Made by a program: the position numbers and the translations under genes. From assembly GCF_000024965.1 (NCBI RefSeq), contig NC_013530.1:1054001-1118000 (forward strand): DNA of 64,000 nt, read 5' to 3'. Of the stretch, positions 34,483-42,269 are shown piece by piece. The stretch comes from Xylanimonas cellulosilytica DSM 15894 (GTDB lineage: Bacteria > Actinomycetota > Actinomycetes > Actinomycetales > Cellulomonadaceae). The notes below the pieces were generated by a model that searched no databases, was not told where the DNA came from, and saw nothing but the letters and a program-made list of their open reading frames with translations. The first letter of the stretch is position 1. The number at the start of each line of letters is the position of its first letter.

Positions 34483-36285
34483 TCAGGCGATCTCGCAGAT
34501 CGGGGCGCCCGCCGACACGGCGTCGCCCGGGGCGGCCGTCAGCGACCGGACCGTGCCCGCCTTGTGCGCGAGCAGCGGCTGCTCCATCTTCATCGCCTCG
34601 AGCACCACGACGAGGTCGCCCTCGGCCACCTCGGCACCCTCGGCGACGGCCACCTTGACGATCGTTCCCTGCATGGGTGAGGCGAGGGTGTTCCCGGCCG
34701 GCCCGGTGGGACGGCCACCGCCGTTGCGGCGTCCGGCCGGGCGGCGCTGGGCCGCGCCCCGGGCGTTGGCCGTGCGGGCCCGCCCGGCCGCCACGCCCAG
34801 GCCCGCGGGCAGCACGACCTCCAGGCGGCGCCCGCCCACCTCGACCACGACGCGCTCGGCCTGCGGCTGCAGCTCGTCGTCGTCGTCATCCGACGGCGCA
34901 GCGGGCGTGGCCGGGGCCAGCGCGGCGACGACGTCGGCGAAGTCCGTCTCGATCCACCGGGTGTGCACCCGGAACGCGCTGCCGTCGGACGGCACGAAGT
35001 CCTCGGCATCGAGCACCGCCCGGTGGAACGGCACCACCGTGGGGATGCCGGCGACGTCGAGCTCGCGCAGGGCGCGACGGGCGCGCTGCACGGCCTGCGT
35101 GCGCGTGGCGCCCGTGACGATCACCTTGGCGATCATCGAGTCGAAGTTGCCCGAGACGGTGTCGCCCTCGACGACGCCGGTGTCCACGCGCACCCCCGGC
35201 CCGGCGGGCCAGCGCAGCGTCGTGATCTTGCCGGGGGCGGGCAGGAAGCCGGCCGCCGGGTCCTCACCGTTGATACGGAACTCGATCGAGTGCCCGCGGG
35301 GGGCGGTGCGCTCGTAGCCGAGCGCCTCGCCGTCGGCGATGCGGAGCTGCTCGCGCACCAGGTCGATGCCGGTGACCTCCTCGGTCACCGGGTGCTCGAC
35401 CTGGAGCCGGGTGTTGACCTCCAGGAACGAGATGGTCCCGTCCTCGCCCACCAGGAACTCGCACGTCCCGGCGCCGACGTACCCCGCCTCGCGCAGGATG
35501 GCCTTCGAGGCGCGGTCGAGCTCGGCGTTCTGCGCGTCCGTGAGGAACGGCGCGGGCGCCTCCTCGACCAGCTTCTGGTGGCGGCGCTGCAGCGAGCAGT
35601 CGCGCGTGGACACGACGACGACGGTGCCGAACGCGTCCGCGAGGCACTGCGTCTCGACGTGGCGGGGCCGGTCGAGGTAGCGCTCGACGAAGCACTCGCC
35701 GCGACCGAACGCCGCGACGGCCTCGCGCACCGCGGACTCGTAGAGCTCCTCGATCTCCTCGAACGTGCGGGCCACCTTCAGGCCGCGGCCGCCGCCCCCG
35801 AACGCCGCCTTGATCGCGACGGGCAGGCCGTGCTCCTTGGCGAACTCCACCACCTCGTCCGCGCTGGACACCGGGTCCGGAGTACCGGGCACCAGGGGGG
35901 CGCCGGCACGCAGCGCAATATGCCTTGCGCTCACCTTGTCGCCCAGAGACTCGATCGCGGCCGGCGGCGGGCCGATCCACGCGAGGCCCGCGTCGATCAC
36001 CGCCTGCGCGAACGCGGCGTTCTCGGAGAGGAACCCGTAGCCCGGGTGCACGGCGTCGGCGCCGGACCGCTTCGCGACGTCGAGCAGCTTCGCGACGTCG
36101 AGATAGGTCTCCTGAGCCCGTACGCCGCCGAGGGCGAACGCCTCGTCGGCGACGCTCACGTGCAGCGCCTGACGGTCAGGATCGGCGTAGACCGCGACGG
36201 ACGCGATACCGGCGTCGGCGCACGCACGCGCGACCCGGACGGCGATCTCGCCGCGGTTGGCGATGAGGACCTTGGTGATGGGCAC
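34483..36285 (-). CDS. accC: Acyl-CoA carboxylase alpha subunit: biotin carboxylase plus biotin carrier
   Basis: 600-residue AccA3-type subunit that carboxylates its own biotin using ATP and bicarbonate. The biotin carboxylase domain shows [41 protein letters not shown] (ATP grasp) and [17 protein letters not shown]. After a linker at about residues 460-525 comes the carrier domain with [12 protein letters not shown], where the lysine is biotinylated. GTG 36285 lies 5 bases behind TACCGT. Its partners AccD and AccE are encoded about 6 kb downstream. Confidence 0.95.
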   Translation of the reverse strand: MPITKVLIANRGEIAVRVARACADAGIASVAVYADPDRQALHVSVADEAFALGGVRAQETYLDVAKLLDVAKRSGADAVHPGYGFLSENAAFAQAVIDAGLAWIGPPPAAIESLGDKVSARHIALRAGAPLVPGTPDPVSSADEVVEFAKEHGLPVAIKAAFGGGGRGLKVARTFEEIEELYESAVREAVAAFGRGECFVERYLDRPRHVETQCLADAFGTVVVVSTRDCSLQRRHQKLVEEAPAPFLTDAQNAELDRASKAILREAGYVGAGTCEFLVGEDGTISFLEVNTRLQVEHPVTEEVTGIDLVREQLRIADGEALGYERTAPRGHSIEFRINGEDPAAGFLPAPGKITTLRWPAGPGVRVDTGVVEGDTVSGNFDSMIAKVIVTGATRTQAVQRARRALRELDVAGIPTVVPFHRAVLDAEDFVPSDGSAFRVHTRWIETDFADVVAALAPATPAAPSDDDDDELQPQAERVVVEVGGRRLEVVLPAGLGVAAGRARTANARGAAQRRPAGRRNGGGRPTGPAGNTLASPMQGTIVKVAVAEGAEVAEGDLVVVLEAMKMEQPLLAHKAGTVRSLTAAPGDAVSAGAPICEIA

Positions 36286-36290
36286 GGCTC

Positions 36291-36296
36291 ACGGTA
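36291..36296 (-). promoter_or_regulatory. -10 box (TACCGT) of accC
   Basis: On the minus strand TACCGT ends 5 bases before GTG 36285. Confidence 0.4.
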
Positions 36297-36379
36297 GCGC
36301 GAGCACCGGCGTGCGGACCGGGCCGGTTGGGGCCAACGCCCCCACAGCCCGTTTGTGGGAACCCGCCAAAGGCCCTGCC

Positions 36380-36513
36380 GGTGGTTGAGCCTGTCGAAAC
36401 CACGTCCCGCGGTGGTTGAGCTTGTCGAAACCACCTGCCGCTGGAACGTCGGGTGGTTTCGACAGGCTCAACCACCGGGTGCGGTGGGGTGGTTTCGACA
36501 GGCTCAACCACCG
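36380..36513. repeat. Four GGTGGTTGAG-family repeats, two in each orientation
   Basis: Direct copies at 36380-36403 and 36411-36434 face inverted copies at 36453-36476 and 36490-36513, so long RNA or DNA hairpins could form. They fill most of the 237-base gap between maf and accC. Confidence 0.93.
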
Positions 36514-36522
36514 CGGGCGGCG

Positions 36523-37200
36523 TCAGTCGCGCAGCGACCGCCAGGGGACGTCGATCTCGCCCAGCAGCTCGCGCAGCAGCGGCAGGGAGATGCCGACGAC
36601 GCCGTGGTGGTCGCCCTCGACGCGGTCGATATAGGGGCCGCCCAGGCCGTCGATCGTGTACGCGCCCGCGACGCGCAGCGGCTCGCCGGTGGCGACGTAC
36701 GCGCGGATCTCGTCGTCGTCGATGTCCGCGAAGTGGCAGACGGTCGAGGACGTCGCTCCCAGCGTGGCGCCCGTGCCGCCCACGCCCCCGTCGCGCAGGT
36801 CGACCAGCCAGTGGCCGGTGTGCAGCACCCCCGCCTTGCCCCGCATGGCCTGCCACCGGGCGACGGCGTCGTCGGCGTCGAGCGGCTTGCCGAGGATCTC
36901 GCCGTCGAGCTCGAGCATGGAGTCGCAGCCGACGACGACCGCCTCGGCGACGCGCACGCCGAGCATGTCCGCGGTGGCCTCCTCGTCCTCGATGCGGCGG
37001 GCGACGTCCTCGGCCTTGGCCTGCGCGAGCAGCAGCACGGCGTCAGCGGGCTCGAGCGCCCCGAACCGTTCGCCGGCCGCGGCAAGGACGGCGTCCTCGT
37101 CCACCCCGGACACGACGACGGTGGGCTGCACCCCCGCGCTGCGCAGGGTGCTCAACCGAGCGGGGGACTGGGACGCGAGGACGAGATGCACGGAGGCCAC
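36523..37200 (-). CDS. maf: Maf-like nucleotide pyrophosphatase
   Basis: 225-residue septum formation inhibitor-like protein, a house-cleaning NTP pyrophosphatase. LVLASQSPARLSTLRSAG is the N-terminal family signature; GCDSMLELDGEILGKPLDAD carries the catalytic acidic residues; YTIDGLGGPYIDRVEGDHHG closes the domain. GTG 37200 is chosen for the TAGCCT box 7 bases upstream. maf sits next to carboxylase genes in mycobacteria as well. Confidence 0.93.
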   Translation of the reverse strand: MASVHLVLASQSPARLSTLRSAGVQPTVVVSGVDEDAVLAAAGERFGALEPADAVLLLAQAKAEDVARRIEDEEATADMLGVRVAEAVVVGCDSMLELDGEILGKPLDADDAVARWQAMRGKAGVLHTGHWLVDLRDGGVGGTGATLGATSSTVCHFADIDDDEIRAYVATGEPLRVAGAYTIDGLGGPYIDRVEGDHHGVVGISLPLLRELLGEIDVPWRSLRD

Positions 37201-37207
37201 GGCCCAC

Positions 37208-37213
37208 AGGCTA
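37208..37213 (-). promoter_or_regulatory. Leaderless -10 box (TAGCCT) of maf
   Basis: On the minus strand TAGCCT ends 7 bases before GTG 37200. Confidence 0.55.
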
Positions 37214-37217
37214 ACGG

Positions 37218-38138
37218 TCACCCCAGCAGCGCGGCGGCCACGAGGAGGGTGGCGGGGGACGACAGGGTGGTCACGAGGATGGTGTCGCGGGCCAGGATCT
37301 CGCCGCGGCGGTAACGGGCCGCGTAGTTGTAGACGTTCTGCGCCGTCGGCAGCCCTGCGAGCAGCACCGAGGTGAGCACCGCGGCGTCGTCGAGCCGGAA
37401 GGCGTACCGCGCGAGCACGAAGGCCAGCACCGGCATCACCACGGCCTTGACCACCGACGACGTCGCCGCGGCCGCGCGCGACGAGTCGCGGTGCAGCGGG
37501 CGCGACCCGTGCAGCGACATGCCGAACGCCATGAGCATCATCGGGATCGCAGCCCCGCCGAGGATCACCAGCGGCTCGCGCACCACCGCGGGCACCGTGC
37601 CGCCGAACCCGCTGACCAGGGCGCCCGCGACGGACGCGAGGATGATCGGGTTGCGCAGGGGCTGCATCAGGACGAACCGCCACGAGACCTGCCCCGACGT
37701 CTGCGCGTCCAGCAGCGTCAGCGTGATCGGCGCCAGGATCAGGAGCTGGAGCAGGATCACCGGTACGACGACGGTGGCGTCGCCGAGCACGTACGCGGCG
37801 ACGGGCAGGCCGATGTTGTTGGCGTTGACGTACCCGCTCGCGACGGCGCCGACGGTCGCCTCCGACGCCGTCAGCCGGAGCCGGACGGCGCTGACCACGA
37901 GGAACGCGCCGGCCGCGAGCACGGCGGCGGACGCCTGGACCAGCAGGGGTGCCGAGAGCAGCGTGCCGAGGTCGGCCTCGGAGATGATCGTGAACAGCAG
38001 CGCCGGGATCGCGACGAAGAACGCGATCCGGTTCAGCGCCTCCTGCGCGCCGACCCCGCCGATCCGCAGGCGGGCGCACACGTACCCGGCGGCGACGACG
38101 GTGGCGATGATCGCGAAGCCGGTCAGGATCCCAGTCAT
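37218..38138 (-). CDS. AEC family transporter
   Basis: 306-residue membrane protein of the auxin efflux carrier family, with about ten helices. It begins TGILTGFAIIATVVAAGYVC and has the conserved crossover VAIPALLFTIISEADLG and NANNIGLPVAAYVLG segments. Relatives export or import small organic acids. ATG 38138 lies 6 bases behind TACGGT. It is not part of the mycobacterial carboxylase neighbourhood. Confidence 0.87.
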   Translation of the reverse strand: MTGILTGFAIIATVVAAGYVCARLRIGGVGAQEALNRIAFFVAIPALLFTIISEADLGTLLSAPLLVQASAAVLAAGAFLVVSAVRLRLTASEATVGAVASGYVNANNIGLPVAAYVLGDATVVVPVILLQLLILAPITLTLLDAQTSGQVSWRFVLMQPLRNPIILASVAGALVSGFGGTVPAVVREPLVILGGAAIPMMLMAFGMSLHGSRPLHRDSSRAAAATSSVVKAVVMPVLAFVLARYAFRLDDAAVLTSVLLAGLPTAQNVYNYAARYRRGEILARDTILVTTLSSPATLLVAAALLG

Positions 38139-38144
38139 CCGGTC

Positions 38145-38150
38145 ACCGTA
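38145..38150 (-). promoter_or_regulatory. Leaderless -10 box (TACGGT) of the AEC gene
   Basis: On the minus strand TACGGT ends 6 bases before ATG 38138. Confidence 0.5.
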
Positions 38151-38165
38151 GGGCGGGCGGGCGAC

Positions 38166-38258
38166 GTGGTTTCGACAGGCTCAACCACCGGACGGTGGGG
38201 TGCGTTCGGCGTGGTTTCGACAGGCTCAACCACCGGTGGTTGAGCCTGTCGAAACCAC
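38166..38258. repeat. Three GGTGGTTGAG-family repeats including a 48-bp perfect palindrome
   Basis: Copies lie at 38166-38189, 38211-38234 and 38235-38258. The last two are back to back in opposite orientation without any spacer, making a 48-bp perfect palindrome in the gap between the DUF885 and AEC genes. Confidence 0.95.
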
Positions 38259-38264
38259 GCGCCG

Positions 38265-39962
38265 TCAGGCGAGCGCGTCGCGGAGGACGTCCAGGCCGAC
38301 GGAGCCCAGCGCGAGCGCGCGGGCGTGGAACTGCTTGGCGTCCCACGACGCCCCCGCCGCGGTGCGGGCCTCGTCGCGGGCCTGCTCCCACAGGCGCTGG
38401 CCCACCTTGTAGGACGGGGCCTGGCCGGGCCAGCCCAGGTAGCGGTTGTACTCGAAGCGCACGAACGACTCGTTCATGTTGACGTTGGCCTTGAGGAAGG
38501 GCCACGCCTTGTCGGCGTCCCAGCGGCCGCCGCCCCATTCCTGCGGGGCCTCCAGGCCGAGGTGCACACCGATGTCGAAGACGACGCGCGCCGCGCGCAT
38601 GCGCTGCGCGTCGAGCATGCCGAGCCTGTCACCGGGGTCGCTCAGGTAGCCGAGCTCGTCCATGAGCTTCTCGGCGTACAGGGCCCAGCCCTCGCCGTGG
38701 CCGGAGACCCAGCACATGAGGCGGCGCCACGAGTTGAGGGTGTCGCGCGCGACGACGGCCTCGGCGCACTGCAGGTGGTGGCCGGGCACCCCCTCGTGGA
38801 ACACCGTCGTCTTCTCGCGCCAGGTGCCGAACTCGGTGACGCCCGGCGGCACGGACCACCACATGCGGCCCGGGCGGGAGAAGTCGTCGCTCGGCGGGGT
38901 GTAGTAGATGCCACCGGTCTGTGTCGGGGCGATCATGCATTCGATCGTGCGGACGGGGCCGGAGATGTCGAAGTGCACGCCGTCGAGGTCGGCGATCGCC
39001 TGGTCGGCGGTCTCCTGCATCCACGCGCGCAGCGCCTCCGTGCCGTGGAGCTGGTACTTCGGGTCCGCCTCGAGCCTCGCGACGGCGTCCTCGACGGTGG
39101 CGCCGGGGCCAGCGATCTCCTGGGCCACGGCGGTCTGCTCGGCGACGATGCGGGCCAGCTCCTCGACGCCCCACGCGTAGGTCTCGTCCAGGTCCACGGT
39201 GGCGCCGAGGAACTGGCGGGAGAACAGCCCGTAGCGCTCGCGCCCGACGCCGTCGGCCTCCGGCGCCTGCGGCGCGAGGTCGCTCTCGAGGAAGGCGGCG
39301 AGGCGGTCGTACGCCTCCCGGGCGGCGGTGGCGCCGTGCTCCAGCTCCTTGCGCACCAGGGAGCAGGCGGAGGAGTCGTCGAGCACCGCGGCCGCGTCCT
39401 TGCCGTGCACGAAGCTCGTGAAGAACGACTCGGCCCCCGCGAGCTCGCGGGCCTGCGTGACGCCCTCGCGCACCTGGCGGATCGCGGGGACGTTGCCGCG
39501 GCGGGCAGCCTCGCTCAGCGAGGCGATGTAGCCGTCGACGGCGCCCGGCAGCAGGTTCAGGCGCGACGCGATGTTCTCCCACGCCTCGACCGTGCCCGTG
39601 GGCATGATGTCGAAGATGTCTCGCAGCCCCTGCAGCGGGGAGGCGATGACGTTGAGGTCGACCAGCGGCTCGCCCGCCTCGTGCAGCTCGACGGCGAGGC
39701 CCAGGCGCTCGCGCATGGCGGCGAGGGTGACGCGGTCGACGTCGTCCGTGGGGGCGAGCGCCTCCAGGTCGCGCAGGGTGGACCGGTCGAGCTCCGCGCG
39801 GGCGTCGTGACCCGCGGGGGACAGGTCGCTCATCAGATGGTCGTAGCCCGGCAGGCCGATGGCGGAGGCCGCCAGCGGGTCGAGCTCGGCCACCTTGCCG
39901 ACGTAGGCGTCGGCGACGGCGTCGATGGCGGACTGGGGACGCGGGGTGCTGGCCTGGGTCAC
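38265..39962 (-). CDS. DUF885 family metallopeptidase-like protein
   Basis: 565-residue protein of the DUF885 family. The zinc motif TTVFHEGVPGHHLQCAEA (HExxxGHH) is at about residues 380-397, with a downstream WALYAEKLMDELGYL helix holding the third ligand glutamate. It is largely helical, has no signal peptide and is expected to be a cytoplasmic carboxypeptidase or dipeptidase-like enzyme. GTG 39962 lies 7 bases behind TAGTCT, whose TAG is the VapC stop. Confidence 0.9.
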   Translation of the reverse strand: MTQASTPRPQSAIDAVADAYVGKVAELDPLAASAIGLPGYDHLMSDLSPAGHDARAELDRSTLRDLEALAPTDDVDRVTLAAMRERLGLAVELHEAGEPLVDLNVIASPLQGLRDIFDIMPTGTVEAWENIASRLNLLPGAVDGYIASLSEAARRGNVPAIRQVREGVTQARELAGAESFFTSFVHGKDAAAVLDDSSACSLVRKELEHGATAAREAYDRLAAFLESDLAPQAPEADGVGRERYGLFSRQFLGATVDLDETYAWGVEELARIVAEQTAVAQEIAGPGATVEDAVARLEADPKYQLHGTEALRAWMQETADQAIADLDGVHFDISGPVRTIECMIAPTQTGGIYYTPPSDDFSRPGRMWWSVPPGVTEFGTWREKTTVFHEGVPGHHLQCAEAVVARDTLNSWRRLMCWVSGHGEGWALYAEKLMDELGYLSDPGDRLGMLDAQRMRAARVVFDIGVHLGLEAPQEWGGGRWDADKAWPFLKANVNMNESFVRFEYNRYLGWPGQAPSYKVGQRLWEQARDEARTAAGASWDAKQFHARALALGSVGLDVLRDALA

Positions 39963-39969
39963 CCTCGCG

Positions 39970-39975
39970 AGACTA
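39970..39975 (-). promoter_or_regulatory. Leaderless -10 box (TAGTCT) of the DUF885 gene
   Basis: On the minus strand TAGTCT ends 7 bases before GTG 39962; its first three bases are the vapC stop codon. Confidence 0.5.
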
Positions 39976-40380
39976 CTCACCGCCGCGCGCTGCGCCGTGG
40001 ACGGCGACGCCGATGGCACGGGCCTCGCGCGCAAGCCGGTTGTCGAAGGTCGCGAGGTCTGCGTCGAGCGCCTGGGCGGTCGCCAGGACGACGGCGTCCG
40101 GCATCCGCAGCGACGTTCTCGCCCGGACGAGGGCCACATCCTCGGGTGCGGGGTCTTCGGGCGCCAGCCGGAACCCGGCCGCGGCCAGGGCCCGGCGTGC
40201 CTCGTGCTGGACGCCGCTGCGGGCCGGTCCGACCAGCACCTCGGCCAGCGTGAGCGGGTGCAGGCACATCCCCGTCGAACCGGCCGTGAACGCCAGCCTG
40301 ACGGCGTCGTCGTGATGCACGTGCCCGGGCGACGACGCGGCGATCACGACGTTCGCGTCCACGACGATCACTCGGGCCAT
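39973..40380 (-). CDS. vapC: PIN-domain ribonuclease toxin, VapC type
   Basis: 135-residue PIN-domain toxin. Acidic active-site residues are in IVVDANVVIAAS, LTLAEVLVG, RMPDAVVLATAQ and ATFDNRLA, so the quartet is intact and the enzyme should be active. VapC toxins cleave tRNA or rRNA. The start overlaps the antitoxin gene by 13 bases, the usual coupled arrangement. Confidence 0.9.
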   Translation of the reverse strand: MARVIVVDANVVIAASSPGHVHHDDAVRLAFTAGSTGMCLHPLTLAEVLVGPARSGVQHEARRALAAAGFRLAPEDPAPEDVALVRARTSLRMPDAVVLATAQALDADLATFDNRLAREARAIGVAVHGAARGGE

Positions 40381-40628
40381 CCCGTCCGCACGTCACCGAG
40401 ATAGCCCTCGGGATAGTGCTGGGCGAGGGCGGTGAGCTCCTCGAGCGCGCGGCGGTGCCGGGCACGCTCGTCGGCCTCCTCCTGCTCGACGACCAGGGTG
40501 CCGGCCTCGATGAGCCTGGTCAGGAGGCGGGTCGGTGGCTGTCCCGGCCAGCGACGTCGCGCGACGTCGAGCGCGTGGGCCACCGCCGCCGTCTCGGTGA
40601 TCGCGTGCCGCGGCTTCGTCGTGGGCAT
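40368..40628 (-). CDS. vapB: Antitoxin of the VapBC pair
   Basis: 86-residue protein placed directly before vapC. The first half (ITETAAVAHALDVARRRWPG) could be a short DNA-binding or toxin-binding helical region, and the second half (EEADERARHRRALEELTAL) is a charged helix expected to bind VapC. No ribbon-helix-helix or AbrB motif is obvious, so the assignment rests mainly on gene order and overlap. ATG 40628 lies 6 bases behind TACTCT; the CAGGAG between them looks like a ribosome site but directly abuts the start. Confidence 0.78.
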   Translation of the reverse strand: MPTTKPRHAITETAAVAHALDVARRRWPGQPPTRLLTRLIEAGTLVVEQEEADERARHRRALEELTALAQHYPEGYLGDVRTGWPE

Positions 40629-40634
40629 CTCCTG

Positions 40635-40640
40635 AGAGTA
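40635..40640 (-). promoter_or_regulatory. Leaderless -10 box (TACTCT) of vapBC
   Basis: On the minus strand TACTCT ends 6 bases before ATG 40628. Confidence 0.45.
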
Positions 40641-40780
40641 GCACCGAGCCTTCCGGTGTCACACCTGACCTCGCATCTCCGCTCGGCCTCGCGCTCGCTC
40701 TCGCGCTCGGAGCGTGCTCCCCGCTACCCGGTCCCGCGGAACCTGTCGCACCGGACACCTCGACGGACGGGCTCGAGAGC

Positions 40781-41293
40781 ATGCGCGAAGCGCCGTCTGA
40801 CGACGCGAAGGACGGCGTCGAGCACCTCGTCGACGGCTTCCCGATCGACGAGGCAGACGACGGCCGATCGCTCGGCGGCGAGACCCTCTACGACGAGGGT
40901 CTCTACGACAAGGCTCTTGAAGCGGCGGCCGACGCGCTTGCGGACGGGTACGTCGACGAGCGCGCGTTCGACCAGGCGGAGGTGCTCGTCGCGATGGTCG
41001 CCGGCCTGAAGGACAGTGCCCAGCGCGAGCTGGACGCGTACAGCTTTGTGTACAGCAACGTCGAGGTCAGGGCTGTTGCGCCCGGCACGATCGAGTGGGT
41101 GTACACGGTGGTGGGCGAGATCGACCCGGCGGTCGCCACCGTGGAGCTGGACAGGCTGGCTGCCGCTCTTCAGGAGGACTGTGACTCGATCCAGATTCCG
41201 ATCATGACGATGGCTGGAATCACCGACGAGCCCGCAGTTCGCCACACCTACCTCAACCCGGACGGCACCGAGATCTGGTCGCACACCTGCTGA
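40781..41293 (+). CDS. Lipoprotein-like hypothetical protein, N-terminus probably disrupted
   Basis: From ATG 40781 this reads 170 residues with the pieces DDAKDGVEHLVDGFPIDEAD and PGTIEWVYTVVGEIDPAVAT, ending DGTEIWSHTC; no family recognised. The same frame upstream (40661-40720) encodes LGLALALALGACSPL, a clear lipoprotein signal and lipobox, but it is open back to 40601 with no ATG, GTG, TTG or CTG. A GTG at 40656 is in another frame, and a one-base change near 40680 would join it to the lipobox. So this is either a frameshifted lipoprotein gene or one with an error. Base composition is slightly less GC-rich than the neighbours. It is divergent from vapBC. Confidence 0.55.
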   Translation: MREAPSDDAKDGVEHLVDGFPIDEADDGRSLGGETLYDEGLYDKALEAAADALADGYVDERAFDQAEVLVAMVAGLKDSAQRELDAYSFVYSNVEVRAVAPGTIEWVYTVVGEIDPAVATVELDRLAAALQEDCDSIQIPIMTMAGITDEPAVRHTYLNPDGTEIWSHTC

Positions 41294-41341
41294 CCACTTC
41301 GGCGCACCGCGGGTCCCTGTCCCGACGGGTGCGGCACTCTG

Positions 41342-41584
41342 TCAGGAGCGCAGGCTCCAGCGCCACGCGTCCGCGTTGTGGCGGCCCTCGCGGCCGCCGA
41401 AGGTCGTGGCGGTCGCACCTGCGACGTTCGCGCGCACCGACCGGGCGCGGTTGGTCCACTCCTCGATGGGCGCCTCGTCGTCGGGCAGGCCGCCCGCGGC
41501 GGCCACGGCCGCGAGGCCCGCGACCAGGGCCGCGACCTCCACCTCGTCGGGCTCGCCGCGGACGATGCGGACGGCGGGGGTCAC
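41342..41584 (-). CDS. accE: Acyl-CoA carboxylase epsilon subunit
   Basis: 80-residue small subunit that links or stabilises the AccA/AccD complex in actinobacteria. It begins AVRIVRGEPDEVEVAALVAG, the family pattern, and ends NADAWRWSLRS. GTG 41584 overlaps the stop of the preceding gene (GTGA), and accD lies one gene upstream on the same strand. Confidence 0.87.
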   Translation of the reverse strand: MTPAVRIVRGEPDEVEVAALVAGLAAVAAAGGLPDDEAPIEEWTNRARSVRANVAGATATTFGGREGRHNADAWRWSLRS

Positions 41585-42117
41585 TCGTCGTCCTCGTCGT
41601 CGTCGCCGAAGCCCGGGGCGGCGCCGCGCGAGGCGGCCCACTCCACGACGTCGTAGCCGGCCTCGGCGAACCGGTTGGTCGCCTCCTCGCCGGCCTCGTC
41701 GAGGACGTCGATCATGCCGTCGAGCGTCATGTCCACGCCTGCCGGTGGTGCGGCGACCACGAAGCCGAGGTAGAACACCTCGGCCCGCTCGATGCCCTCG
41801 GGCACGTCGTGGGCGTCCTCGTGGTCGTGCACGTCCTCGGCCGGCCGCCACACCGAGCTCGTGAGGTCGGGGTGCATGCCGAGCGCGTCGTGGAGCCGGT
41901 CGAACAGGCCCGCGTTGAGCTGGCCCACCCGGTTCTCGAGCGCGAGGATGCGCGGGTCCTCGTCCGACTCGGCCGCGCCGAACTCCGCGCGCACCCCGAC
42001 GGCGGTCTCCACGTACTCGTGCAACGCCGCGGCCAGCGCGTCCACCGCGGCGTGCATCGGGGCGGCATCCGTGCCGGGCAGCGGGGCGGGACTGTGCGTC
42101 TGGTCCTCGTGGCTCAT
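41581..42117 (-). CDS. Acidic conserved hypothetical protein in the acc cluster
   Basis: 178-residue cytoplasmic protein between accD and accE. Helical segments (HAAVDALAAALHEYVETAVG and ILALENRVGQLNAGLFDRLH) precede a His/Asp-rich stretch (DVHDHEDAHDVPEG), which could bind a metal. It then continues EVFYLGFVVAAPPAGVDMTL and ends in an acidic tail. No named family recognised. Its stop overlaps accE, so it is translated together with that subunit. Confidence 0.72.
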   Translation of the reverse strand: MSHEDQTHSPAPLPGTDAAPMHAAVDALAAALHEYVETAVGVRAEFGAAESDEDPRILALENRVGQLNAGLFDRLHDALGMHPDLTSSVWRPAEDVHDHEDAHDVPEGIERAEVFYLGFVVAAPPAGVDMTLDGMIDVLDEAGEEATNRFAEAGYDVVEWAASRGAAPGFGDDDEDDE

Positions 42118-42139
42118 GAGGGGATTGTCTCCGGGTCGC

Positions 42140-42256
42140 GTGGTTTCGACAGGCTCAACCACCGGGTGGGGTGGTTTCGACAGGCTCAACCACCGGGTCG
42201 GGTGGTTTCGACGGGCTCGGCCACCGGGTGGGGTGGTTTCGACGGGCTCAACCACC
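42140..42256. repeat. Four GGTGGTTGAG-family repeats in a 31-bp period array
   Basis: Inverted-orientation copies start at 42140, 42171, 42202 and 42233, an exact 31-base period. The third copy has diverged (GGCTCGGCCACC). They fill the 152-base gap between accD and the acidic hypothetical gene. Confidence 0.94.
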
Positions 42257-42269
42257 GGGGTGCTGGTGC

